DNA from: Megasphaera elsdenii
Lineage (GTDB): Bacteria > Bacillota > Negativicutes > Veillonellales > Megasphaeraceae
Direction of reading: 5' to 3'
Length of the DNA: 60,781 bases
NCBI RefSeq assembly: GCF_020539865.1
Contig: NZ_JAJBQV010000013.1
Location: 1 to 60,781, forward strand
Both the position numbers and the translations under genes were made by a program. The notes beneath the pieces are model-generated. The model did not search any database and was not told the origin of the DNA. It saw only the letters and a list, made by a program, of their open reading frames with translations. How positions within the stretch are numbered: position 1 is the stretch's first letter; each line of letters opens with the position of its first letter. Below are positions 23,002 to 31,933 of this stretch, one piece after another.

Positions 23002-23708
23002 GAAGTCCCCTATGGATTGCCGGCGGTACGACAGAAGGGCGGAAACTGGCTCAGTATGCCAGCCGCTATCATATCCGGGCCTATGTGTCTGTGGCGACAG
23101 CCTATGGCGCTTCCTTGGTGCCGGCCAGTCCTTTCGTGACCGTCGTGACTGGCCGCATGGATGAAGGGGAGATGGAAGCTTTTATCCGGGAACACGCCAT
23201 TGCCCAAGTCATCGACGCGACCCATCCCTATGCGACGGCTGTGACCGCCAATATCCGCCAGGCCTGCGCTGCCGTCGGCGTCCCGTACCGCCGCATCCAG
23301 CGCAGGCGCGGCCGTTATGAGGACCAGGCCGGCTACATCGCCGTCCATTCCATCAGCGAAGCCGTCGAAGTCTTGAGCCACACGACGGGAATCATCTTCT
23401 TGACGACAGGCAGTAAGAATTTGGATTCCTTTACTCAGATTCCCGATTACGCCCAGCGCCTGTATGCCCGTATTCTGCCCATCCGGCCTTCGTTGGACCG
23501 GGCCCTGAATCTGGGATATCTGCCGGCCCACATCATCTGTATGCAGGGCCCTTTTACGACAGAACTCAATGCGGCTATGTTCCGCCAGACCGGCGCCAGC
23601 TACGTCGTCACCAAGAACTCCGGCCATACTGGCGGTTTCCAGGAAAAAGTAGAAGCTGCCAGACAAACTGGCGCCACAGTCATCGTCATCGAACGGAGCT
23701 GTCAATAA
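22998..23708 (+). CDS. cbiJ: Cobalt-precorrin-6A reductase CbiJ/CobK
   Basis: An NAD(P)H-dependent reductase of 236 residues. The motifs WIAGGTTEGRKLA, VIDATHPYA and the GPFTTELNAAMF/VVTKNSGHTGGFQEKVEAA region are diagnostic of CobK/CbiJ. The ATG overlaps the cbiH stop. An 80-base gap follows before the next gene, with no clear promoter. Confidence 0.92.
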   Translation: MRSPLWIAGGTTEGRKLAQYASRYHIRAYVSVATAYGASLVPASPFVTVVTGRMDEGEMEAFIREHAIAQVIDATHPYATAVTANIRQACAAVGVPYRRIQRRRGRYEDQAGYIAVHSISEAVEVLSHTTGIIFLTTGSKNLDSFTQIPDYAQRLYARILPIRPSLDRALNLGYLPAHIICMQGPFTTELNAAMFRQTGASYVVTKNSGHTGGFQEKVEAARQTGATVIVIERSCQ

Positions 23709-23788
23709 AGCTGACTGAGCGGTTGCTTTTCACGCATATCTATTCACTCAGCTGTTGGAATGGCCCGCTGTAGGAAAGGAGACATACC

Positions 23789-25033
23789 ATGCATGTATAT
23801 ATTATCGGCACCGGTCCTGGAAATCCGGCCTTATTGACGGGACAGGCGAAAGAAGCTATCAAGGCTTCGCCCATCCTTGTCGGTGACAAGCGGATGCTGG
23901 CGCCTTTTGCTGCTTCTGGAAAGCGCTTGGTCGCGACGTACCGACGCGACGAAATTTGCCGGTTTGCCGCTTCTTTGTCCGATGATGAAGGGCCTATGGC
24001 CGTCCTCGTATCTGGCGACGTCGGCTTTTTCAGCCTGGCCGCTTTACTTACGGACATTCCCGGCTGCACAGTGACCCGCTTGGCCGGCATTAGCAGCCTC
24101 GTCTACTTTGCCGCTGCTTTGCAGACGACATGGAACGATGCTTTTATCGTCAGCCGCCATGGCCGTAGGGAATCCCTCGTCGCCGCTGTCCGGCAGCATC
24201 GGAAAGTTTTCGTCTTGACGGGTGGCTCCGACGCACCGGCAGCCTTATGCCGGGAACTCTGCCAAGCCGGCCTGGATACGGTGTCCGTAGCTATTGGCTG
24301 CAATTTGTCTTATGATAATGAAACCATCCTCATCGGAACGGCTGCCGATTTCGTCGACCGTCCCGATGATGCCCTAGCTGTCATGATGATAGAAAACGAA
24401 AAGGCCCGGCCCTGGCTGCGGCCCATCCACGGCTTGCCGGATGAAGCCTTCCAGCGCGGCAAAGCCCCTATGACCAAACAGGAAATCCGCAGTGTCGCCT
24501 TGTCCAAACTAGCACCGGAAGCGGACGCCGTCGTCTGTGACATCGGTGCTGGTACCGGTTCGTGTACAATCGAACTGGCCTTGCAGGTGCCTTTTGGATA
24601 CGTCTATGCTTTTGAAGTTAATGAAGAGGCCCTGACCGTATTGCAGCAGAATATCAGCCACTTTGACCTCGCTAACGTCACCGTCGTCGCCGGTGATGCC
24701 AGTCAGACCTTGAAAGCCTTGGATATGGTACCGGATTATGCCTTCATTGGTGGAACCAAGGGCAATCTCGTGACTATCCTCGATGACCTGTACCATAAGA
24801 ATGAAGCCTGTCGCATCGTCATGACGGCTATCAGCCTGGAAACCTTGGCCGCCGCTACGGCTTATTACGCTAGTCATAGCGAATACCAGTTGGACATTAC
24901 CCAGGTCAGCACAGCCCGTAGCCGGCAAATGGGTCAACACCACCTTATGATAGCCCAGAACCCAGTATATATCATGACCGCTGTCCGTCGGGATGGCAGG
25001 GAAGGGCCTATGCGAGAAGAACCTCTCAGTTAG
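23789..25033 (+). CDS. cobL: Fused CbiE-CbiT (CobL-like) precorrin-6B C5,15-methyltransferase/decarboxylase
   Basis: The 414-residue protein joins two enzymes. Residues 1 to about 200 are a CbiE tetrapyrrole methylase (HVYIIGTGPGNPALLTG, VLVSGDVGFFSLA). Residues about 230-405 are a CbiT Rossmann methyltransferase (KQEIRSVALSKL, VCDIGAGTGSCTIELA, FIGGTKGNL). CobL of the aerobic route has the same fusion, but here it stands in an anaerobic gene set. The last codons (EEPLS-stop) run into a palindromic repeat, so the original C-terminus may have been altered by it. Confidence 0.93.
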   Translation: MHVYIIGTGPGNPALLTGQAKEAIKASPILVGDKRMLAPFAASGKRLVATYRRDEICRFAASLSDDEGPMAVLVSGDVGFFSLAALLTDIPGCTVTRLAGISSLVYFAAALQTTWNDAFIVSRHGRRESLVAAVRQHRKVFVLTGGSDAPAALCRELCQAGLDTVSVAIGCNLSYDNETILIGTAADFVDRPDDALAVMMIENEKARPWLRPIHGLPDEAFQRGKAPMTKQEIRSVALSKLAPEADAVVCDIGAGTGSCTIELALQVPFGYVYAFEVNEEALTVLQQNISHFDLANVTVVAGDASQTLKALDMVPDYAFIGGTKGNLVTILDDLYHKNEACRIVMTAISLETLAAATAYYASHSEYQLDITQVSTARSRQMGQHHLMIAQNPVYIMTAVRRDGREGPMREEPLS

Positions 25034-25075
25034 CGGTGCTGACAGCTCCCCTTCTCAGGGGAGCCTTCCTGCGAC
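25034..25075 (+). repeat. Intergenic palindromic repeat, shorter relative of type A
   Basis: A GCTCCCC/GGGGAGC hairpin at 25045-25064 follows CTCAGTTAGCGGTGCTGAC. The arrangement resembles the CTCAGTCAGC...CCTCCCC/GGGGGAGG unit at 14256. It supplies the stop codon of the cobL-like gene. Confidence 0.5.
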
Positions 25076-25109
25076 CTACGACTTTACATTTATGAAAGGA
25101 CGGTGCCTC

Positions 25110-26516
25110 ATGCCCTCATCCATACAACATATACCCCTCCCACGGCTGCTCTTGGCAGCCCCTGGCAGCGGCAGTGGCAAGACGACGGTGGTCTGTGCCT
25201 TGTTGCAGGCTCTCAAGCATCGCGGCCTGTCACTGGCCGCTTTTAAAAGCGGCCCTGATTATATCGACCCCATGTTCCATCGTCAGGTCTTGGATACGCC
25301 GTCGTATAATCTGGATCTCTTTCTCTTCGGCCGGCACGAACAGGGCGCCGCAGCGGCTCGTGAAGTGCTGATACGCCATGGCGCGGCTGCAGACCTTTCC
25401 ATCTTAGAAGGGGCCATGGGGTATTACGACGGCGTCGGCACGGGCAGTGAAGCCAGCGCCTATGAATTGGCCGTGGCGACGGATACCCCTGTCATCCTCG
25501 TCGTTGACGGCCGCGGTGCCGGTCTGTCGCTGGCAGCGGTCTTGCAAGGGATGGCTGCTTTCCAGGCCGACAGCCCTGTCGCCGGCTTCATCGTCAACCG
25601 CATTAACCCCAGGGTCTATGACCATTTCAAAGAGACCTGGGAAAAGACATCGGGCCTGAAGGCCTTGGGCTGCTTTCCAGACATGCCGGACTGTACCTTT
25701 TCCAGCCGCCATCTGGGACTGGTCACAGCCGGGGAAATTGCCGACCTCCAGGAAACGATGGAAAAATTGGCTGCTCAAGCGGAAAAGAGCCTCGCCTTGG
25801 ACGACCTCCTGGCCTGTGCCCGTCAGGCGGCTCCCTTGCCGAACGTTAGCCCAAGCCAAGTGCCACCGGCAGCTGGACGGGCTGTCCTTGCCGTCGCCCA
25901 GGATGAAGCCTTCTGTTTTTATTATGAAGACAGTCTCCAAGTCCTGCAGGACGCCGGGGCAGACCTCGTCTTTTTCAGCCCTATCCACGATAAGAAACTG
26001 CCGCCTTGCGATGGTATCTATCTCGGCGGTGGCTATCCTGAACTTTACGCCCAGGCGTTAAGCCTGAACGAGTCGATGCGGGCGTCCCTGCGCCAGGCCT
26101 TTGCCGGGCACGTGCCGTGCTTTGCCGAATGCGGGGGCTTCATGTACCTTCATGAAACGTTCCGAGACAGCCAAGGCCGTCACTGGCCCTGGGTCGGAGC
26201 TGTGCCTGGCGAGACTTTCATGACGTCGTCCTTGAAGCGCTTCGGCTACGTTACTCTCCAAGCGGAAAAGGACAATCTCCTTTGCCAGGCTGGCGATACG
26301 GTGACGGCTCACGAATTCCACTATTCAGATAGTACAGACAGCGGCCGGGATTTTACCGCCTATAAGGCCGGGAGCCGACGCCATTGGCCCTGCCTCATAG
26401 CCAATAACCATTTTGTCGGTGGCTATCCCCATATCCATTTCTTAGGGAAACGCGACTGGGCTGCCCGTTTTGTCGCAGCCTGCATCCATCGAAAGGAAGA
26501 ATTTCATGAAAATTGA
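25110..26516 (+). CDS. cbiA: Cobyrinate a,c-diamide synthase CbiA
   Basis: This glutamine-dependent amidotransferase amidates the a and c side chains of cobyrinate. Its 468 residues have an N-terminal ATP-binding domain (APGSGSGKTT at residue 17, FKSGPDYIDPMFH, LEGAMGYYDG) and a C-terminal class I glutaminase domain with the Cys nucleophile in CFAECGGFMYL and the late His in TAHEFHYS. The start is ATG 25110, nine bases after AAAGGA. It overlaps cbiC by 11 bases. Confidence 0.94.
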   Translation: MPSSIQHIPLPRLLLAAPGSGSGKTTVVCALLQALKHRGLSLAAFKSGPDYIDPMFHRQVLDTPSYNLDLFLFGRHEQGAAAAREVLIRHGAAADLSILEGAMGYYDGVGTGSEASAYELAVATDTPVILVVDGRGAGLSLAAVLQGMAAFQADSPVAGFIVNRINPRVYDHFKETWEKTSGLKALGCFPDMPDCTFSSRHLGLVTAGEIADLQETMEKLAAQAEKSLALDDLLACARQAAPLPNVSPSQVPPAAGRAVLAVAQDEAFCFYYEDSLQVLQDAGADLVFFSPIHDKKLPPCDGIYLGGGYPELYAQALSLNESMRASLRQAFAGHVPCFAECGGFMYLHETFRDSQGRHWPWVGAVPGETFMTSSLKRFGYVTLQAEKDNLLCQAGDTVTAHEFHYSDSTDSGRDFTAYKAGSRRHWPCLIANNHFVGGYPHIHFLGKRDWAARFVAACIHRKEEFHEN

Positions 26517-27138
26517 ACACATTTTGCCGGCCGATATCGAACGGCGCAGTATGGAAATCATTGAAGACGAATTAGGCGACATCATCTTGCCGCCAGACGA
26601 AAAAGATATCATCAAGCGCGTTGTCCACACCAGCGCCGACTTCGACTATGTCCGCAACCTGCGCTTCAGTCCGGATGCGGTTGCTCAAGCCTTATCGGCC
26701 TTGAAAGCTGGCTGCACCATCGTGACGGATACGAATATGGCCTGCATGGGCATCAGCCAGCCCGGCCTTGAGAAACTGGGATGCCGCAAAGTCTGCTTCA
26801 TGGCTGATGCCGACGTAGCGGCTGCGGCCAAAGCCCAGGGGACGACGCGGGCCCAGGCCTCTATGGATAAAGCTGCAACGCTGACGGGGCCGGTCATCGT
26901 CGCCGTTGGCAATGCGCCGACAGCCCTCCTGCGCTTGCGGGAACTCATCGATGCCGGCAAGATGAAGCCGGCCTTGATCATCGGCGTCCCTGTCGGCTTC
27001 GTCAACGTCGTCTATGCCAAGGAAGTCATCATGGGAGCCGGCATTCCTTACATTGTCGCCAAAGGCCGGAAAGGGGGCAGCACTATTGCTGCCGCCATCT
27101 GTAATGCTCTCATCTACCGCTTGACGAGACCATCGTAG
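26506..27138 (+). CDS. cbiC: Precorrin-8X methylmutase CbiC
   Basis: CbiC moves the C11 methyl to C12 to give cobyrinate. The 210-residue protein has RRSMEIIEDELG, VHTSADFDYV with the catalytic His, VTDTNMACMGIS, GNAPTALLRL, and the VPVGFVNVVYAKE region. The start is ATG 26506, since AAAGGAAGAA precedes it inside cbiA. It is the last gene of the riboswitch-led block; CbiK/CbiX, CbiL, CbiB and CbiP are not in the window. Confidence 0.94.
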   Translation: MKIEHILPADIERRSMEIIEDELGDIILPPDEKDIIKRVVHTSADFDYVRNLRFSPDAVAQALSALKAGCTIVTDTNMACMGISQPGLEKLGCRKVCFMADADVAAAAKAQGTTRAQASMDKAATLTGPVIVAVGNAPTALLRLRELIDAGKMKPALIIGVPVGFVNVVYAKEVIMGAGIPYIVAKGRKGGSTIAAAICNALIYRLTRPS

Positions 27139-27268
27139 GGGACGCCCAAAGTCATCCCGAAGTACGATTTAGATACGGCATGCCGCCGCGACAGCGTCAA
27201 ACTGATAACGACGCTTTGGGTTACCCATAGCGCGTAGCGGGCCGCCTTATCCAGGCGGCCCCTGCCGA
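27139..27268 (+). repeat. Intergenic GC-rich hairpin repeats downstream of cbiC
   Basis: The stretch contains CGTAGGGGACGCCC across the cbiC stop codon and a GGGCCGCC/GGCGGCCC hairpin with a short loop at about 27239-27261. The same CGTAGGGG...GGCC motif makes up the type B repeats in the TonB-like linker. No gene is seen. It may also serve to end the long cobalamin transcript, though it has no T-tract. Confidence 0.5.
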
Positions 27269-27303
27269 TGACATTGCGCATTGACGCATACAAGCGATGA
27301 GGC

Positions 27304-27332
27304 TTGCAAAATATGGTAAAAGGTGATTAAAT
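27304..27332 (+). promoter_or_regulatory. Promoter for gatCAB
   Basis: TTGCAA at 27304-27309 and an extended -10, TGATTAAAT, with TTAAAT at 27327-27332, have 17 bases between them. It lies 70 bases before the gatC start. Confidence 0.6.
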
Positions 27333-27402
27333 TATATATGTGTTGAATTTTGACAAACAGTTACGATTTGTCACGCTAAAAATATCTGCAAGGAGTGTCG
27401 AT

Positions 27403-27693
27403 ATGAAAATCAGTGCCGAAGAAATAAAGAAAATCGCACTGTTGTCCCGCCTGGAAGTCAAGGAAGACCAGATGGAAACGGTCGGGAAACAGCTGAACGA
27501 CATTTTATCGTACATGGATCTCTTGAGCCATGTCGATGTGACCGGTGTCAAGCCGACGGCCCATGCCGTATCCATGTCCAACGTCATGCGCGACGATGTT
27601 CCCCAGCCGTCGCTGGACAATGAAAAAGCGCTTCAGAATGCGCCGGAACAGGCTGATGGCTATTTCAAAGTTCCGAAAGTCATCCAGGATTAA
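27403..27693 (+). CDS. gatC: Aspartyl/glutamyl-tRNA amidotransferase subunit C
   Basis: A 96-residue protein with the typical GatC pattern: KISAEEIKKIALLSRLEV at the start, LNDILSYMDLLSHVDVTGV in the middle and MRDDVPQPS near the end. The start is ATG 27403 behind AAGGAG. GatC stabilises the GatA-GatB complex, which converts Glu-tRNA(Gln) or Asp-tRNA(Asn) to the amidated form. Confidence 0.94.
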   Translation: MKISAEEIKKIALLSRLEVKEDQMETVGKQLNDILSYMDLLSHVDVTGVKPTAHAVSMSNVMRDDVPQPSLDNEKALQNAPEQADGYFKVPKVIQD

Positions 27694-27708
27694 CAGGGAG
27701 GCGTATGT

Positions 27709-29166
27709 ATGTTAACTATCCATGAACTGCATGAAAAACTGGTCAACGGCGATGTATCGGCTGTCGAATTGACGAAAGCTTTTCTTGCACATAAAGATAC
27801 AGTAGAACCGAAAGTACAAGCATTTTTGTCGGATAACCGCGACTATGCCTTGGAAGCGGCTGCCGCTGTCGATGCCAAAATCGCAGCGGGTGAAGCCATC
27901 AGTGACCTCGCCGGGATTCCCGGTGCCATCAAGGACAACATCTGCATCAAAGGCCAGAAGGCTACGTGTGCTTCGAAGATGCTGGAAAATTTCAAATCGC
28001 CGTATAATGCGACGGTCATCGAAAAATTGATGGCTGCTGATTACATTAGCTTGGGCAAGACGAACATGGACGAATTCGCCATGGGCAGTTCGACAGAAAA
28101 CTCGGCTTTCCAGTTGACCCATAACCCGTGGAACCTCGATTGCGTCCCCGGCGGTTCGTCTGGCGGTTCGGCAGCGGCCGTCGCTTCGGGCGAAACGGTT
28201 TGGGCCCTTGGTTCGGATACGGGCGGATCTGTCCGTCAGCCTGCTTCGTACTGCGGCGTTGTCGGCCTCAAACCGACATACGGCCTTATTTCCCGTTATG
28301 GCCTCATTGCCTTTGCCTCTTCCCTGGATCAGATCGGTACTTTTACGAACGATGTTGCCGACTGCGCTATCGTCCTCAACGCCGTTGCCGGCCACGATGC
28401 CAAAGACTCGACGTCCATTCCCCAGGCTGAAAAGGATTACAAACAGGCCCTGGTCAATGATGTCAAGGGCATGAAAATCGGTGTCCCAGAAGAATTCTTC
28501 GGCGAAGGCCTTGATGCTACTTGCCGCAAGGCTCTGGAAGACGCTATTGAAACGTATAAGAAACTCGGTGCCGAAATCGTACCGGTCAGCATGCCCCACA
28601 TGAAATACGGTATCGCTGCATACTATATCATCGCGCCGGCGGAAGCTAGCTCCAACTTGGCCCGCTACGACGGCGTTGGCTTTGGCATGCGCGTCGACGG
28701 CAAGGATATCGTCGACATGTACATCAAGACCCGTACCGAAGGCTTTGGCAATGAAGTCAAACGCCGTATCCTCCTCGGTACCTATGTCCTCAGCTCGGGG
28801 TATTACGATGCCTATTACCTGCAGGCCATGAAAGTCCGTACCTTGATCAAACAGGATTACGACGAAGCGCTGAAGAAATGCGACGTCCTGCTCACGCCGA
28901 CGGCACCGGATACGGCTTTCAAGATTGGCCAGAACAGCGATAATCCGCTGGCCATGTACCTCGGCGACGTCTGCACGGTCACCTTGAACTTGGCCGGTCT
29001 GCCGGGCCTCAGCATTCCCTGCGGCTACAAAGATGGCCTGCCTATCGGCATGCAGCTCATCGGCAAGGCTTTGGATGAAGCGACACTGCTTCGCGTAGCC
29101 TATACGTTTGAACAGAATCGGACGGACCTTCGCAAGCCGTCGCCCATGGGGGAGGTTGAAATTTAA
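27709..29166 (+). CDS. gatA: Aspartyl/glutamyl-tRNA amidotransferase subunit A
   Basis: The 485-residue amidase supplies ammonia from glutamine. The amidase-signature region is clear: [14 protein letters not shown] with the catalytic Lys, GSSTENSAF, then [17 protein letters not shown] and [16 protein letters not shown] with the Ser-cisSer-Lys residues. It follows gatC by 15 bases, with GGGAGG upstream. Confidence 0.96.
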   Translation: MLTIHELHEKLVNGDVSAVELTKAFLAHKDTVEPKVQAFLSDNRDYALEAAAAVDAKIAAGEAISDLAGIPGAIKDNICIKGQKATCASKMLENFKSPYNATVIEKLMAADYISLGKTNMDEFAMGSSTENSAFQLTHNPWNLDCVPGGSSGGSAAAVASGETVWALGSDTGGSVRQPASYCGVVGLKPTYGLISRYGLIAFASSLDQIGTFTNDVADCAIVLNAVAGHDAKDSTSIPQAEKDYKQALVNDVKGMKIGVPEEFFGEGLDATCRKALEDAIETYKKLGAEIVPVSMPHMKYGIAAYYIIAPAEASSNLARYDGVGFGMRVDGKDIVDMYIKTRTEGFGNEVKRRILLGTYVLSSGYYDAYYLQAMKVRTLIKQDYDEALKKCDVLLTPTAPDTAFKIGQNSDNPLAMYLGDVCTVTLNLAGLPGLSIPCGYKDGLPIGMQLIGKALDEATLLRVAYTFEQNRTDLRKPSPMGEVEI

Positions 29167-30605
29167 TGAAATACGAATCCGTTATCGGCTTGGAAGTCCA
29201 TGTCGAATTAAAAACGAAAACCAAGATTTTCTGCGGCTGCAGCACCGAATTCGGCGCCGAACCGAACACGCACGTCTGCCCGGTCTGCTTAGGCCTGCCT
29301 GGCGTCCTGCCCGTACTCAATAAGGAAGTACTGCATTATGCCGTCAAAGCCGGTCTGGCTTTGCATTGCGACATCCTGCCGTTCAGCAAATTCGACCGCA
29401 AGAACTATTACTATCCCGATTTGCCGAAAAACTTCCAGACGTCCCAGTTCGACCTGCCGATTTGTAAAGGCGGTTATATCGACATCGACGTCGACGGCCA
29501 GCAGCGCCGCATCCACTTGACCCGTATCCACATGGAAGAAGACGCAGGCAAACTCGTCCACAGCGGTGGCAGCATTGCCAACTCCGATTCGACCAGTGTC
29601 GACTATAACCGTACAGGCGTACCGCTGTTGGAAATCGTCGGCGAACCGGAACTGCGCAGCGGTGCGGAAGCCAGAGCTTATCTGGAAAAATTGCGCTCCA
29701 TCATGCAGTATCTCGGCGTTTCTGACTGCCGCCTGGAAGAAGGCAGTATGCGCTGTGACGCTAACATCTCCGTCCGTCCTGTCGGTTCGGATACCTTAGG
29801 GACTAAGACGGAAATCAAGAACATCAACTCCTTCAGCGCCGTCCAGAAGGGCATTGAATACGAAGCCGTCCGTCAGGCGCAGATTCTCGACGAAGGCGGC
29901 ACCATCCAGCAGGCTACGCGTGGCTGGGATGAAGCCAAAGGCATTACCATCCTCCAGCGTGTCAAAGAAGGGGACAGTGACTACCGTTACTTCCCGGAAC
30001 CGGACCTCATTCCTATCGAAGTGTCGCCGGAATACATCGAACAGGTCCGTCAGGAACTGCCGGAAATGCCTGATGCCCGCTGCCAGCGCTTCCAAGATGA
30101 ATTGGGCTTGTCCGAATACGATGCCAACTTGCTGACCCTGGAAAAACAGACAGCCGATTACTTTGAAGCCGTCGTTCAGGAAGGCGTCGATGCCAAAGAA
30201 GCCGCTAACTGGATGCTCGGCGAATTTGCCAAGAAACTGAACGAAGAAAATATTGACATCTCTGCCTCGCCAGTCAAACCGGCTGACCTGGCTGGCCTCT
30301 TGAAACTCATCGCCAAAGGGACTATCTCCGGCAAGATTGCTAAGAAAGTCCTGCCGGAAATGTGGAAGTCCGGCAAAGCGGCCGATGTCGTCGTCAAAGA
30401 ACAGGGCCTGGTCCAGATCACCGATACGGGTGCCCTGGAAGACATGGTCAAAAAGGTCATCGCCGCTAACCCGCAGTCCGTTGCCGACTACAAAGCCGGT
30501 AAGAAGAAAGCCATTGGCTTCCTCGTCGGTCAAATCATGAAAGAAACCAAAGGCCGGGCCAACCCTGGCGTCGTCAACCAGCTGTTGACGAAGAATTTGC
30601 AGTAA
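29166..30605 (+). CDS. gatB: Aspartyl/glutamyl-tRNA amidotransferase subunit B
   Basis: The 479-residue protein binds tRNA and activates the acyl group. It has YESVIGLEVHVELKT at the start, the zinc ligands CGC and CPVCLGLPG, the kinase-like KNYYYPDLPKNFQ motif, and the C-terminal YqeY-like tail with KAIGFLVGQIMKETKGRANP. The ATG overlaps the gatA stop (TAATG). A terminator follows within 20 bases. Confidence 0.96.
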   Translation: MKYESVIGLEVHVELKTKTKIFCGCSTEFGAEPNTHVCPVCLGLPGVLPVLNKEVLHYAVKAGLALHCDILPFSKFDRKNYYYPDLPKNFQTSQFDLPICKGGYIDIDVDGQQRRIHLTRIHMEEDAGKLVHSGGSIANSDSTSVDYNRTGVPLLEIVGEPELRSGAEARAYLEKLRSIMQYLGVSDCRLEEGSMRCDANISVRPVGSDTLGTKTEIKNINSFSAVQKGIEYEAVRQAQILDEGGTIQQATRGWDEAKGITILQRVKEGDSDYRYFPEPDLIPIEVSPEYIEQVRQELPEMPDARCQRFQDELGLSEYDANLLTLEKQTADYFEAVVQEGVDAKEAANWMLGEFAKKLNEENIDISASPVKPADLAGLLKLIAKGTISGKIAKKVLPEMWKSGKAADVVVKEQGLVQITDTGALEDMVKKVIAANPQSVADYKAGKKKAIGFLVGQIMKETKGRANPGVVNQLLTKNLQ

Positions 30606-30621
30606 AAGACAGTTTGTAGTA

Positions 30622-30665
30622 AAAAGGGACTATCACATGAAAACGTAAAGCGATAGTCCCTTTTT
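30622..30665 (+). terminator. Rho-independent terminator of gatCAB
   Basis: AAAGGGACTATC pairs with GATAGTCCC(TTT), and five T's follow at 30661-30665. It separates gatB from the CRISPR leader. Confidence 0.88.
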
Positions 30666-30895
30666 CAATAAATTTATGATATAATATAAATTAGTTAGGT
30701 AATACCGTATTTATGCACCCAACTTGCTTTTTGAAAACATAAAAAGAATTATTCCGCCCCGCTGGCTTAAAAATCAGCGATAGGACCATTTTTGAAAATC
30801 ATTTTCCACAAAAATGTGAAAAATGAGGAGAAAAGAAAATCCGCCCCGCAAAAGGCATTTTCGATGGCGCTATGAAGCCATTTATAAGGGGTGCG
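30666..30895 (+). promoter_or_regulatory. CRISPR leader region
   Basis: This AT-rich, gene-free stretch borders the first repeat. It has an extended -10, TGATATAAT, with TATAAT at 30680-30685. It also holds two CCGCCCCGC words near 30756 and 30841 and many A-runs. The leader side is inferred from the repeat orientation, because the repeats end in ACGGAAAC as 5'-handle sequences do. Confidence 0.55.
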
Positions 30896-31450
30896 GATAA
30901 GAACCATAATCCCCGTAAGGGGACGGAAACTAGGACGGTAGCCATCCGTTCCTAGACACGAGGTTTAACCGATAAGAACCATAATCCCCGTAAGGGGACG
31001 GAAACACCTCTAGTATTTTTTCATTCTTTTCAGCTCTTATTGTGATAAGAACCATAATCCCCGTAAGGGGACGGAAACGACTCTATCGAACTTATCCATT
31101 AATTCGCTGGCTAATTCGTAGATAAGAACCATAATCCCCGTAAGGGGACGGAAACGGGGCCTCGCCGCCTTTCAACCACAAAAGCTTTGCCGATAAGAAC
31201 CATAATCCCCGTAAGGGGACGGAAACTTTCGAGACTTTCGGCATCATCAACAATGTCTTTCCAATCGATAAGAACCATAATCCCCGTAAGGGGACGGAAA
31301 CTAGCCATCGAATCTGAAATAGTCATCGTTGGGGTTAAAATGATAAGAACCATAATCCCCGTAAGGGGACGGAAACAAACCGACAGAAAAACAGTATGAA
31401 GCTTTACAGGGGGCTGATAAGAACCATAATCCCCGTAAGGGGACGGAAAC
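30896..31450 (+). CRISPR. CRISPR array, eight identical 35-bp repeats and seven spacers
   Basis: Repeats start at 30896, 30971, 31044, 31121, 31192, 31267, 31342 and 31416. Each begins GATAAGAACCATAATCCCCG and ends TAAGGGGACGGAAAC, with an internal CCCC/GGGG palindrome. Spacers are 36-42 bp. All eight repeats look identical, so no degenerate terminal repeat is seen; an IS3-family element begins 14 bases after the last repeat and may have cut the array short. No cas gene is in the window. The type cannot be assigned securely; a repeat ending in GGAAAC fits type I or III systems. Confidence 0.97.
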
Positions 31451-31580
31451 TCGCCGCTGAAGTGGTAAACTAAAATTGGACACGGAGGGGGTAATTTTTG
31501 GACATACGGTGTATACTGTACGGATAGTACGAAATTAATTATCGGACAGAAATTCTCCCTCACAGGACAGGAGGTTTGCC

Positions 31581-31931
31581 GTGAAGTACACAAAAGAACA
31601 GAGATTGGACATTGGCCGCCGCATTTACGACGGCGAAATCAGCCGGTATGAAGCTGCAGAGGAATACGTTATCAATGAGCAGACGGCACGGAATTACATG
31701 AGAATGTACCGGGATGCCAACCAGTTGCCGCCCAAGCAGGGACGAAGAAGCATCTGTGCGCCCTCGTTCAAGAAAGCTCCGGCAGAGCTGGATGAACTGA
31801 AGGCGATGACAAAGGAAGAACTTATCCAGGAACTAATCAAGGCCAAGATAACCGAGGCACGGCTAAAAAAAGGCTACGAGGTGAAGGGGGATGGTACTGT
31901 AATTCTGTACGGCAACAAGATTATCAAGTAA
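31581..31931 (+). CDS. IS3-family transposase OrfA (HTH)
   Basis: This 116-residue frame has an N-terminal helix-turn-helix (RLDIGRRIYDGEISRYEAAE, NEQTARNYMRMYRD) and a C-terminal helical part (TKEELIQELIKAKITEARLK). GACAGGAGG precedes the start. In the IS3 family OrfA binds the ends, and the active transposase is the OrfAB fusion made by -1 frameshifting. The A7G tract at 31865-31872 would place the ribosome in the OrfB frame, which is open from there to the orfB start. Confidence 0.87.
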   Translation: MKYTKEQRLDIGRRIYDGEISRYEAAEEYVINEQTARNYMRMYRDANQLPPKQGRRSICAPSFKKAPAELDELKAMTKEELIQELIKAKITEARLKKGYEVKGDGTVILYGNKIIK

Positions 31932-31933
31932 TC

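Noticed and set aside
23709..23788. Possible promoter or small RNA in the gap between cbiJ and the cobL-like gene
   Set aside because: I see no -10/-35 pair and only a weak inverted repeat around CTGAC/CTCAG, so the genes are treated as one unit.
27350..27380. TTGACA at 27350 as the gatC promoter
   Set aside because: No acceptable -10 lies 16-18 bases downstream. The TTGCAA/TGATTAAAT pair at 27304-27332 is better.
31111..31593. A 160-codon minus-strand frame and a 70-codon plus-strand frame across the CRISPR repeats, with periodic FRPLTGIMVLI or IRTIIPVRGRK segments
   Set aside because: The periodic peptide is the repeat itself read in frame. Spacers supply the rest, there is no ribosome site, and a CRISPR array explains the sequence completely.
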